In this document: positions 34,704 through 41,532 of the stretch, one piece after another
Layout of the letters: the number at the start of each line of letters is the position of its first letter
How positions within the stretch are numbered: position 1 is the stretch's first letter
NCBI GenBank assembly: GCA_025929535.1
Contig: JAICLZ010000024.1
Coordinates: 1 to 53,988, forward strand
DNA from: Gemmatimonadaceae bacterium
GTDB lineage: Bacteria; Gemmatimonadota; Gemmatimonadetes; Gemmatimonadales; Gemmatimonadaceae
Length of the DNA: 53,988 nt
Direction of reading: 5' to 3'
The notes under the pieces: generated by a model
Told to the model about the DNA's origin: nothing
What the model saw: only the letters and a program-made list of their open reading frames with translations
The model's database searches: none
Position numbers and translations under genes: made by a program

Positions 34704-34861
34704 GGAATTTCTAATTGCAATGCACGCGCGCGGACGCTGCACGATCGAAGCGAAGGCGGTATGTATTCTGCGAGACCGGCGGACACTTTCCATTTGCAGA
34801 ATGGTCTGAATTCAAGCGAATATTTGCGTGATGGTGAAGCGCCCCCACGCGCGGAGCACGA

Positions 34862-35305
34862 ATGCAATCTCAGCAGCAGCCCGTTCGCGAAGCTCGGCCG
34901 TCGCACCTCTTTGTAATCGACGATGAGCCAAGCATCCGGACGGCGATCAGCCGCTTTCTCACGCGCCGCGGGTGGATGGTCGAGGAAGCCGAGGATGGGC
35001 GCGTGGCGCTCGAGGTTCTGCTGCGCTCGGAGCCGGGTCGCTACGACGTGGTGATGTGCGATCTGCGCATGCCGCACCTTTCCGGGGTCGAGCTGTATCG
35101 GGCGCTGCTCGGAAAGCGCCCCGATCTCGTGAATCGCCTGCTCTTTTCCACCGGCGATGTCGTGTCATCCGACGCCGCGAGCTTTCTGGCGGAGTCCGGG
35201 CGTCCCGTCATCGAGAAGCCATTCGAGCTCGCGCGCCTCGAAGAGCTGCTGACCCGGATTCTGCGCGAACACGAGACACGCGCGAAAACCGCCGACACGG
35301 CGTGA
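34862..35305 (+). CDS. Receiver-only response regulator
   Basis: The protein is 147 residues, consisting of a single REC domain: acidic pair in FVIDDEPS, phospho-acceptor Asp67 in VVMCDLRMP, Thr/Ser in LLFSTGDV and Lys119 in VIEKPFEL. There is no output domain after residue about 135, so it must act by protein contact or as a phosphotransfer intermediate. It lies 158 nt downstream of the CHASE3/PAS kinase on the same strand, with GGAG ahead of the ATG. The gap is comparatively AT-rich (CTAATTGCAAT near 34713) and may hold a separate promoter. Confidence 0.92.
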   Translation: MQSQQQPVREARPSHLFVIDDEPSIRTAISRFLTRRGWMVEEAEDGRVALEVLLRSEPGRYDVVMCDLRMPHLSGVELYRALLGKRPDLVNRLLFSTGDVVSSDAASFLAESGRPVIEKPFELARLEELLTRILREHETRAKTADTA

Positions 35306-35345
35306 GTGCATCACCGCCGGCCCCGCACTCGGTCTTTGTGATGCA

Positions 35346-35353
35346 AAGTACTT
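35346..35353. promoter_or_regulatory. AAGTACTT palindrome, candidate operator
   Basis: This perfect 8-bp palindrome overlaps the proposed -35 (TTGTAA) of the membrane protein and winged-helix regulator pair. It would be a natural autoregulatory site for the HTH protein encoded by the second gene. This is inference from position only. Confidence 0.35.
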
Positions 35354-35380
35354 GTAAATGGCTGAGAAAGGTGCCATGAT
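35352..35380 (+). promoter_or_regulatory. Promoter TTGTAA-N17-CATGAT, leaderless for the membrane protein gene
   Basis: TTGTAA at 35352-35357 and CATGAT at 35375-35380 are separated by 17 nt. The -10 ends 6 nt before the ATG at 35387, so the transcript would start at or next to the start codon. There is no Shine-Dalgarno. Confidence 0.45.
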
Positions 35381-35386
35381 GTAGCC

Positions 35387-35968
35387 ATGTCGACCTCCAC
35401 CCTCCACACCCGCGCCCTCGACGACCTTCGCTACATCCGCGAGACCATGGAGCGCGCCTCCGCGTTCACCGCCGTCTCCGGCTGGGGGCAGATCGTCACC
35501 GGCGTGATCGCCCTGGCCGCGGCGCTCGCCACCCGCGCGCTCCAGCCGGGTCCCGTGTGGCTGGGAGAGTGGCTCGCGACCGCGGCGCTCGCAGTGATCG
35601 TCGGCGTCGCCTCCAGCATCTGGAAGGGCCGCCGGGCCCGCGAGCCGTTCATCTTCGCGCCCCTGCGCAAGTTCGTGCTCGGCTTCGCCCCTCCGATCTC
35701 CGCGGGTGTCGTGCTCACGTTCTATTTCGCTCGGCTCGGCCTGTATTCGCTGCTTCCCGCATGCTGGCTCCTTCTCTACGGCGCCGGCGTGATGACCGGA
35801 GGCATGTTCTCCGTGCGTTCCGTTCCGGTGATGGGCATCTGCTTCATGGCGCTGGGCTGCGTCGCCGTGCTCGCGCCCGTCATGTGGAGTGCAGCGCTCC
35901 TCGCCGCCGGCTTCGGCGTGCTGCCCATCGTGTTCGGTGCGCTCATCGCGTGGCGCTACGGTGGCTAG
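35387..35968 (+). CDS. Hypothetical membrane protein paired with a wHTH regulator
   Basis: The protein is 193 residues. A short amphipathic N-terminus (LDDLRYIRETMERASAF) leads to about six transmembrane segments in hairpins (GQIVTGVIALAAALATRAL, WLATAALAVIVGVASSI, FAPPISAGVVLTFYFA, LLPACWLLLYGAGVMTGG, GICFMALGCVAVLAP, ALLAAGFGVLPIVFGALIAW). I do not recognise a named family. The next gene encodes a winged-helix regulator and begins at or just after this stop, an arrangement that recurs in related phyla. A candidate leaderless promoter with an AAGTACTT palindrome precedes it. Confidence 0.72.
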   Translation: MSTSTLHTRALDDLRYIRETMERASAFTAVSGWGQIVTGVIALAAALATRALQPGPVWLGEWLATAALAVIVGVASSIWKGRRAREPFIFAPLRKFVLGFAPPISAGVVLTFYFARLGLYSLLPACWLLLYGAGVMTGGMFSVRSVPVMGICFMALGCVAVLAPVMWSAALLAAGFGVLPIVFGALIAWRYGG

Positions 35969-36005
35969 GTCCAGCGCCGCGGCGCGCCGCCGCACCGAAG
36001 CGCCC

Positions 36006-36356
36006 ATGCCCCGTTCACTCGATGCCTCTGCCGGGAAGGACGCCGCCAAGGGTTCTCGCGAGCTCGACGAGCTCATACACCACCGCCTGCGGCTCGGCAT
36101 GGTGAGTGCGCTCGCCGCGAACGAAGAGCTCTCGTTCAGCGAGCTCAAGTCACTCCTGCGCACCACGGACGGCAATCTGAGCGTGCACGCCCGCAAGCTG
36201 GAGGACGCCAGCTACGTCACCGTCACGAAGACGTTCGAGGGCCGCAAACCCCTCACTACCTACAGGCTCGCCCCCGCCGGCCGGCGGGCCCTGCAACGAT
36301 ACCTGTCACACATGGAATCGATCATTCAGGTGACCCGCGACACGCTCGAGCGTTGA
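36006..36356 (+). CDS. Winged-helix transcriptional regulator
   Basis: The protein is about 116 residues from the ATG at 36006. A GTG at 35961 that overlaps the previous stop codon is an alternative start, giving 15 more residues. The core RELDELIHHRLRLGMVSALAANEELSFSELKSLLRTTDGNLSVHARKLEDASYVTVTKTFEGRKPLTTYRLAPAGRRALQRYL (given here only as landmark blocks LSFSELKSLL, GNLSVHARKL, GRKPLTTYRL) is a MarR/ArsR-like wHTH of the HTH_34 type. The wing and recognition helix are complete, and there is no sensor domain. It probably represses its own operon with the membrane protein. Confidence 0.85.
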   Translation: MPRSLDASAGKDAAKGSRELDELIHHRLRLGMVSALAANEELSFSELKSLLRTTDGNLSVHARKLEDASYVTVTKTFEGRKPLTTYRLAPAGRRALQRYLSHMESIIQVTRDTLER

Positions 36357-36410
36357 TAGTGTACATCGTTTCCTGTCCCGCTGGCCGCGCCAATACCGCA
36401 CACTGAGACC

Positions 36411-37130
36411 ATGTCGCCACGACCGTACACCGATACGCAGCCGATGCACGTCGCGATCATCATGGATGGAAATGGCCGCTGGGCCACGCAGCGCGCGATG
36501 CCGCGCGTCGCCGGACACCGCGTAGGCGTCGAGGTCGTGCGCAAGGTCGTCGAGCATGCGCCGACGCTCGGCATCACCACACTCACGCTCTATGCGTTCA
36601 GCAGCGACAACTGGCGCCGCCCGGCGACCGAGGTGTCGACGCTGATGCGCCTCTTCCGCTCGCGTCTCGTGAGCGAGGTGCCGCGGCTCCTCGACAACAA
36701 CGTGCGCCTCACCGCCATCGGACGTCGCGATCGCCTCCCTCTCGCGCTCGCCGATGCACTCGGCGAAGCCGAAGAGAAAACCGCGAGGGGTACCACGCTG
36801 CACATGCGTCTCGCGATCGACTACTCCGCGCGCGATGAGATCCTGCGGGCGGCGCAGCGTCTGGCGAGCGTGAGCGAGGCCACGCGCGAGGACTTCGGCC
36901 GTGCGCTCGGCGGCGAGTACGACTCGCGTCCGGCTCCCGATGTCGATCTCGTGATCCGCACGGGCGGGGAGCGCCGGCTCAGTGACTTTCTCCTCTGGGA
37001 GTGCGCGTACGCGGAGCTGTATTTCACGGACGTGATGTGGCCAGAGTTCGGTCCGAAGGATCTCGAGTCCGCCGTGGAATATTTCCAGAAGCGCGACCGG
37101 CGGTTCGGCGCGTTGAGTGCCGCGGGGTAA
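36411..37130 (+). CDS. uppS: Isoprenyl (undecaprenyl) diphosphate synthase
   Basis: The protein is 239 residues. It condenses isopentenyl diphosphate units into the C55 lipid carrier for cell-wall synthesis. Cis-prenyltransferase motifs are complete: the catalytic Asp19 in IIMDGNGRWA, RVAGHRVGVE, TLYAFSSDNWRRP, and the C-terminal DLVIRTGGERRLSDFLLWECAYAELYF with FGPKDLESAVEYF. The active-site Arg/Ser region (RTGGE-RLS) is intact. Length and motifs are standard. It is not in its common dxr/cdsA context here; it is followed directly by an LCM-type methyltransferase reading frame. Confidence 0.95.
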   Translation: MSPRPYTDTQPMHVAIIMDGNGRWATQRAMPRVAGHRVGVEVVRKVVEHAPTLGITTLTLYAFSSDNWRRPATEVSTLMRLFRSRLVSEVPRLLDNNVRLTAIGRRDRLPLALADALGEAEEKTARGTTLHMRLAIDYSARDEILRAAQRLASVSEATREDFGRALGGEYDSRPAPDVDLVIRTGGERRLSDFLLWECAYAELYFTDVMWPEFGPKDLESAVEYFQKRDRRFGALSAAG

Positions 37131-37132
37131 CG

Positions 37133-37972
37133 CTGCACCCCGAAAAGCCGAGCCGGACGGCGCAACGCGTGGCCGAGCGACGGGCGGCGCATCAGCTGCT
37201 CGACCATCCGCTCGTGTTCGAGGATCCGCTCGCGGTGCGCATCATCGGCGCCCGCGCGGAAGCGAATCTCCCGGAGCAGCCGAAGAACTTCGTGGCGGCG
37301 CGCTTCCGCGCCTTCATGGCCGCGCGCAGCCGGTTCGCCGAGGACGAGCTTCGCGTTGCGGTCGCGCGGGGCGTGCGACAATACGTCATTCTGGGAGCGG
37401 GGCTGGACACGTTCGCATACCGGAATCCATATCCCGATCTGCGTGTCTTCGAGGTCGATCACCCCTCCACGCAGGCCTGGAAGCGCAAGCGGCTCGCGCA
37501 GGTCGGCATTCCGATTCCGTCGACGATGACGTTTGCGCCGGTGGACTTCACGCGCGAGACCTTCGACGATGCGCTCGCGAGCGCCGGCTTCGACGAAGGG
37601 GCGCCGGCTTTTTTCTCGTGGCTGGGTGTCACGATGTATCTGGAGCGCGAGCTCGTGCTCGGCACCTTGCGCGCGATCCACGAAATGCACGCATCGAACG
37701 GCGTCGTCTTCGACTATGCGGTGCCGCGCGAGACGCTGGGACTCGTGGGAAGGCTCGCGCTCGACGCGGTGAGCAGGCGCGTGAAAAAGGCGGGAGAGCC
37801 CTTCAAGGGATTCTTCGCCCCCGCCGACCTCGTGGCGGCGCTGCACGAGATAGGGTATACGTACATCGAGGATCTCGGCAGCACGGAAATCGACGCGCGC
37901 TACTTCACCGGCCGCACCGACAAGCTTCGCTCGGGCAGCCAGCTGGGCCGACTGCTCAGCGCGCGGGGTTAG
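37133..37972 (+). CDS. LCM-family (leucine carboxyl methyltransferase-like) SAM methyltransferase
   Basis: The protein is about 279 residues. Family blocks are PSRTAQRVAERRAAHQLLD at the N-terminus, PLVFEDPLAVRIIG, FMAARSRFAED, YVILGAGLDTFAYR (SAM motif I), VFEVDHPSTQAWKR, and FFSWLGVTMYL. The conserved PSRTA block lies upstream of the first GTG at 37166. The start must therefore be the CTG at 37133, two bases after the uppS stop, or a codon inside uppS (GTG at 37001 is in frame). The frame is unbroken upstream into uppS. Such enzymes are often in secondary metabolism, but the substrate cannot be told from this sequence. Confidence 0.82.
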   Translation: MHPEKPSRTAQRVAERRAAHQLLDHPLVFEDPLAVRIIGARAEANLPEQPKNFVAARFRAFMAARSRFAEDELRVAVARGVRQYVILGAGLDTFAYRNPYPDLRVFEVDHPSTQAWKRKRLAQVGIPIPSTMTFAPVDFTRETFDDALASAGFDEGAPAFFSWLGVTMYLERELVLGTLRAIHEMHASNGVVFDYAVPRETLGLVGRLALDAVSRRVKKAGEPFKGFFAPADLVAALHEIGYTYIEDLGSTEIDARYFTGRTDKLRSGSQLGRLLSARG

Positions 37973-38029
37973 CTGAACCGGTGTGTCGGGCAGGCGCGCA
38001 CGGTTCAGGCATCAACAATTCTGGAAATA

Positions 38030-38258
38030 CGGATTGAACGGATTTGACGGATGAGAAACGGATCGCACCGGTGTGCGGCGAAGGGGCGGTGCGCATGGGG
38101 AGCGTTGCTTTTTTGATTGGCAACCGAAGTAACTGAAGCGCTCTACACCCCTGCCGTTCCCAGTCAAAGATCGGTTGTCTTTGCTCCCGCGCGATGACGA
38201 TGGAAATCGTAACGTTTTGCCGTCTCCGTTCGATCCGTCTCAATCCGCTTTTCATCCG
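38030..38258. repeat. Inverted-repeat element with iterated CGGAT units
   Basis: The left end carries CGGAT at 38030, 38039, 38048 and 38059 (spacing 9-11 nt). The right end carries the complement ATCCG at 38233, 38243 and 38254, plus a degenerate fourth copy just inside (CTCCG). The ends thus form an imperfect inverted repeat about 35 nt long around a 165-nt core. The core has its own hairpins: CGCACCG / CGGTGCG at 38064-38093 and CAACCGA / TCGGTTG at 38121-38177. There is no ORF inside. It may be a non-autonomous repeat element or a structured RNA. Confidence 0.55.
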
Positions 38259-38337
38259 CATCTCAAGAGTGTCGGCACCCCGGTCGGGCTCGAGTCGGTT
38301 CCTGCTGACCTTTTCGTGCGCGGCGCTTCCCCGAGCG

Positions 38338-38343
38338 TAAATT
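38338..38343 (+). promoter_or_regulatory. -10-like TAAATT 6 nt upstream of hemQ
   Basis: TAAATT ends 6 nt before the hemQ ATG, with no Shine-Dalgarno in between. It fits a leaderless start. The -35 region (around CGTGCG or TTCGTG) is not convincing. Confidence 0.3.
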
Positions 38344-38349
38344 GCGCGT

Positions 38350-39156
38350 ATGCCTGACGACAAGAAGATTCATCCGCCGGAGACGCTCGAGGGATGGTAC
38401 GCGCTGCATCAGCTGTTCGCGCATCCGGTGGGGCTCACCCCCAATGAGAAGGAGCAGGCGAACACCGCCGCGCTGCTCTCGAAGCTCGCGAAACCCGAGG
38501 GGGGTGGCTGGAGCGCCGTCGCGCGCGTGATCGGCTCCGTGTCGGATACGATGATGGTGCATTTTCGGCCGACACTCGATGCGATCGGCGAAGTGCAGAA
38601 GCAGCTCGATGCGGATCCGTACATTCAGCGGCTCGTGTCGACGTACACGTTTTTGAGCATCACCGAGGCCGGACTCTATCACATCACGGCCGAGCTTGCG
38701 CGTGACGCCGTGGCGCGGGGCGGCAAGGTTGGCGACGAGGAGTATGCGAAGGCGGTGAAGGCGCGTGTGGATGCCGAACGAAGCGCCCCAATGGTGATGC
38801 GGCGACTCGAGCCGCAGTTCCCCGCCGAGTTGCCGTACATCTGCTTCTACCCGATGTCGAAGAAGCGCGAGGCGGGGCAGAACTGGTACACGCTCACGCT
38901 CGATGAGCGCAGCCGCCTCATGTACGAGCACAGCACCACCGGCCGCAAATATCACGGCAGGGTGCAGCAAATCATCACCGGTGCGATCGGCTTCGATGCA
39001 TGGGAGTGGGGAGTCACGCTCTTCGCGAAGGATCCGCTGGACTTCAAGAAGCTGGTCACGGAGATGCGCTTCGATGAGGCGTCCGCGCGCTACGTCGATT
39101 TCGGCGACTTCTGGGTGGGGAAGGTCATGACGCCGAGCGAGTGGGTGAAGGAGTAG
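38350..39156 (+). CDS. hemQ: Coproheme decarboxylase HemQ (chlorite dismutase superfamily)
   Basis: The protein is 268 residues. It matches the HemQ/ChdC pattern, which converts Fe-coproporphyrin III to haem b in the coproporphyrin-dependent pathway. Landmarks are LEGWYALHQLF at the N-terminus, ICFYPMSKKREAGQNWY (with the catalytic Tyr position, Tyr167), MYEHSTTGRKYHGRVQQIITG (His194 at the expected proximal haem position), and the diagnostic tail WEWGVTLFAKDPLDFKKLVTEMRFDEASARYVDFGDFWVGK. The Gly after His in the usual HG motif is Ser here. No other haem genes are adjacent. It may also be annotated as a haem-dependent peroxidase. Confidence 0.93.
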   Translation: MPDDKKIHPPETLEGWYALHQLFAHPVGLTPNEKEQANTAALLSKLAKPEGGGWSAVARVIGSVSDTMMVHFRPTLDAIGEVQKQLDADPYIQRLVSTYTFLSITEAGLYHITAELARDAVARGGKVGDEEYAKAVKARVDAERSAPMVMRRLEPQFPAELPYICFYPMSKKREAGQNWYTLTLDERSRLMYEHSTTGRKYHGRVQQIITGAIGFDAWEWGVTLFAKDPLDFKKLVTEMRFDEASARYVDFGDFWVGKVMTPSEWVKE

Positions 39157-39233
39157 GCATGGAGATCGCGTGAGCTCCTCCCGCGCACGCGAGAGATTTC
39201 CATGCACGACTTCACGCATCGCGAGGTTTTCAC

Positions 39234-39944
39234 ATGGCCGATCAGTCCGGAAAAGGAAAGGTGAAGCTGCGCTGGCTTGGACACGCAGCGTTCGAGATCG
39301 AGTCGAGTAGCGGGACGAAGCTGCTGATCGATCCGTTCGTCACGGACAATCCGGCCACACCCGAGGCGCTCAAGAATCTCGATCGATACAGGGATGCCGA
39401 TAAGCCCGCCGCCATCTGCGTTTCGCACTCGCATGGCGACCATTCGGCGAATGCCAAGGAGATCGCGAAGCTGAGTGATGCGCCCGTGATCGGCATGGTC
39501 GAGCTCGTCGCCTCGCTCGAGCTTCCTCCGGAGCAGGGGAGGGGCGGCAACATCGGCGGAGAGATTCGCATCGGGGATCTGAGCGTGCATCTCGTACCCG
39601 CAACTCACTCCACCGCAAGCGGCTCCCCGATCGGCTTCGTCATCGAGTTCGCGGATGGTCGCACGCTCTATCACACGGGCGACACGTGGATCATGAGCGA
39701 CATGGCGCTCATTCAGGAAGTTCATCATCCGGACGTCGTGCTCACCTGTGCGGGCGGCGGTCCGTACACCCAGAGCCCGAAGATCGCGGCGCTCGCGATG
39801 AAGAAGTTCTTCGAGCCGAGCGTGATCGTGCCGATGCACTACGCAACGTTCCCCGTGCTCGCGTCGGAGGCAGACGTGCGCGCGGCATTTTCCGGTGATG
39901 CGCGGGCGGTGATCATGAGGCCGGGCGAGACGAAGTCCGTCTGA
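39234..39944 (+). CDS. UPF0173 metal-dependent hydrolase (MBL fold)
   Basis: The protein is 236 residues. The metallo-beta-lactamase fold has metal motif HSHGDH at residues 65-70, further ligands in VPATHSTASGSPIGF and LYHTGDTW, and a late PMHYATFP histidine. The N-terminus, WLGHAAFEIES then LLIDPFVTDNP, is the signature of the UPF0173/YtkL family. The substrate is unknown. GAGG lies 8 nt upstream of the ATG. It follows hemQ by 77 nt in the same direction, so the two may share a transcript. Confidence 0.92.
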   Translation: MADQSGKGKVKLRWLGHAAFEIESSSGTKLLIDPFVTDNPATPEALKNLDRYRDADKPAAICVSHSHGDHSANAKEIAKLSDAPVIGMVELVASLELPPEQGRGGNIGGEIRIGDLSVHLVPATHSTASGSPIGFVIEFADGRTLYHTGDTWIMSDMALIQEVHHPDVVLTCAGGGPYTQSPKIAALAMKKFFEPSVIVPMHYATFPVLASEADVRAAFSGDARAVIMRPGETKSV

Positions 39945-39999
39945 GCGCTTTCGCGAATGCGATAACGGGCGCCACTGGAACGAGTGCTCACCCCGCTGG

Positions 40000-40005
40000 T
40001 AAAAT
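40000..40005 (+). promoter_or_regulatory. -10-like TAAAAT 5 nt upstream of the phosphoesterase ATG
   Basis: TAAAAT ends 5 nt before the ATG at 40011. TGGAAC lies 18 nt upstream as a possible -35. No Shine-Dalgarno is present, so a leaderless transcript is plausible. Confidence 0.4.
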
Positions 40006-40010
40006 GCAGC

Positions 40011-41147
40011 ATGACGAATCGCCCACTTCCCGTGCGCGCGGCCATCGCGTGCGCCTCGCTGCTCGTGCTCGCCCTCTCGGCGGCGACCACCGCACGCACC
40101 GCGAGCTCCGCCCCCGCCAAGCCCGGGCACATCTTCATCATCGTGCTCGAGAACGAGTCGTACGCGCGAACCTTCGCGTCGAATTCTCCTGCACCGTACC
40201 TCGCGCACGAGCTGCCGCTGAAGGGTGCGCTGCTTCGGAACTACTACGGCATCGGGCACAACAGCCTGGACAATTACATCGCACTCGTGAGCGGCCAGGC
40301 GCCGAACGTCGCGACGCAGCGAGACTGCAGGAAGTTCACCGAGTTCGAGCTCGCACAACCCGCTCTCGATGCGAACGGTCAGGCAATCGGGAGCGGCTGC
40401 GTCTATCCGGCGATCGTTCCAATGCTGGGCGACCAGCTCGAGGCTGCGGGCAAGAGCTGGCGTGGCTACATGCAGGATCTGGGAAACGACAAGTCGAAGG
40501 CAGTGGAGGAGTGTGGCCATCCGCCACTTGGCGCGGATGACCCCACGCTGAATCGCACGCCGGCGGATCAGTACGCGACCAAGCACAACCCGTTTTATTA
40601 CTTTCACCGATTCATCGATGACCACGAGCGATGCGTGCAGCACGTGGTCAATCTGAATCGTCTCGATGGCGATCTGAAATCGGTCGCGACCACGCCCGAC
40701 TATTCGTTCATCACTCCGAATCTGTGCGACGACGGTCACGACTCGCCGTGCGTCGATCACGCGCCCGGCGGACTCGTTCAGGCGGATGGCTTTCTGCGGA
40801 AGTGGGTTCCGCAGATCATGGATTCACCCGCGTACAAGGCCGACGGCGTGCTGATCATCACATTCGACGAGGCGAGCGGCCCTCCGGGGCAGGACTCGTC
40901 CGCGTGCTGCGGCGAAAAAGGGCTGCCCGGATCATCCACGCTGCCCGGCGGCAGTGGTCCCGGAGGCGGACGCGTTGGGGCTGTCGTGCTTTCTCCGCTG
41001 GTGAAGCCCAACACGGTGTCCGACGTCCCGTACAACCACTACTCGACACTGCGCTGGGTGGAAGACCAGTTCGGCGTCTCGCACCTGGGCTACGCCGCGG
41101 CAGACGGGCTCGTCACATTCGGCACCGATGTGTTTGGCGGGAAGTAG
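40011..41147 (+). CDS. Exported phosphoesterase-family protein (acid phosphatase / phospholipase C-like)
   Basis: The protein is 378 residues. The signal peptide is MTNRPLPVRAAIACASLLVL followed by ALSAATTA. The alkaline-phosphatase-like fold of the phosphoesterase family (PF04185 type) is shown by HIFIIVLENESY near the mature N-terminus (metal-binding Glu), GIGHNSLDNYIALVSGQAPN, FITPNLCDDGHD, DGVLIITFDEASG and VVLSPLVKPNTVSDVPYNHYSTLRWVEDQFG. Many cysteines (CRK, CVY, CGH, CVQ, CDD, CVD, CCG) suggest disulfides outside the cytoplasm. It is probably secreted for phosphate acquisition or lipid breakdown. An earlier in-frame start at 39984 would weaken the signal peptide. Confidence 0.88.
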   Translation: MTNRPLPVRAAIACASLLVLALSAATTARTASSAPAKPGHIFIIVLENESYARTFASNSPAPYLAHELPLKGALLRNYYGIGHNSLDNYIALVSGQAPNVATQRDCRKFTEFELAQPALDANGQAIGSGCVYPAIVPMLGDQLEAAGKSWRGYMQDLGNDKSKAVEECGHPPLGADDPTLNRTPADQYATKHNPFYYFHRFIDDHERCVQHVVNLNRLDGDLKSVATTPDYSFITPNLCDDGHDSPCVDHAPGGLVQADGFLRKWVPQIMDSPAYKADGVLIITFDEASGPPGQDSSACCGEKGLPGSSTLPGGSGPGGGRVGAVVLSPLVKPNTVSDVPYNHYSTLRWVEDQFGVSHLGYAAADGLVTFGTDVFGGK

Positions 41148-41165
41148 CGCGAGCGTCGGGCGCGC

Positions 41166-41408
41166 TCACTCCTTCGATTTGAGCTTCGACTGGTTCGCAG
41201 CGATGAACTGCCGGATCTCGTCGGACATGTCGAGCAGCTTCGTCCACTGCTCCTTGTAGAGCGTGACGGGGAAGCGGCCGAGCCCGTAGATCGAGAGCCC
41301 GCCCTTCTCGCTGACCTTCATCGAGACGCCTCGCGCGGCGCCCTGCTTGAGCGCCGCGTTTTCCTGTTCGAGCCGGGCGATCTTGGCCTGGAGATCTTCT
41401 TCGGACAT
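41166..41408 (-). CDS. Small coiled-coil protein of unknown function
   Basis: The protein is 80 residues from the ATG at 41408, which follows AGG at 8-nt spacing; an ATG at 41438 would add ten residues. The N-terminus is a short coiled coil (EEDLQAKIARLEQENAALKQG). The C-terminal half has SEKGGLSIYGLGRFPVTLYKEQW and then LLDMSDEIRQFIAAN. The compact, charged layout suggests a real soluble protein that self-associates. I do not know its function. It is convergent with the phosphoesterase gene (18 nt) and upstream of the ADOP permease on the same strand. Confidence 0.68.
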   Translation of the reverse strand: MSEEDLQAKIARLEQENAALKQGAARGVSMKVSEKGGLSIYGLGRFPVTLYKEQWTKLLDMSDEIRQFIAANQSKLKSKE

Positions 41409-41532
41409 CTGAGTACCTGATCGAAATGGAGTCGTCATTGCATTGATGATGCGAGAGTGATCGCATCAATCTTGACGACCCGCGGCGGCGATGACCACCC
41501 ATCGCGTGCGTGCGCAAGCGGCTCGCTCCCGG

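Larger units (their letters stand above)
37973..38349. other. Intergenic region carrying an inverted-repeat element
   Basis: This is the only gap over 300 nt in the window. I see no coding pattern in it. The short frames on both strands lack ribosome sites and family blocks. The gap is lower in GC than its surroundings and is dominated by the CGGAT-unit inverted repeat at 38030-38258, with internal hairpins. Its last 12 nt contain the -10-like TAAATT before hemQ. Confidence 0.6.
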
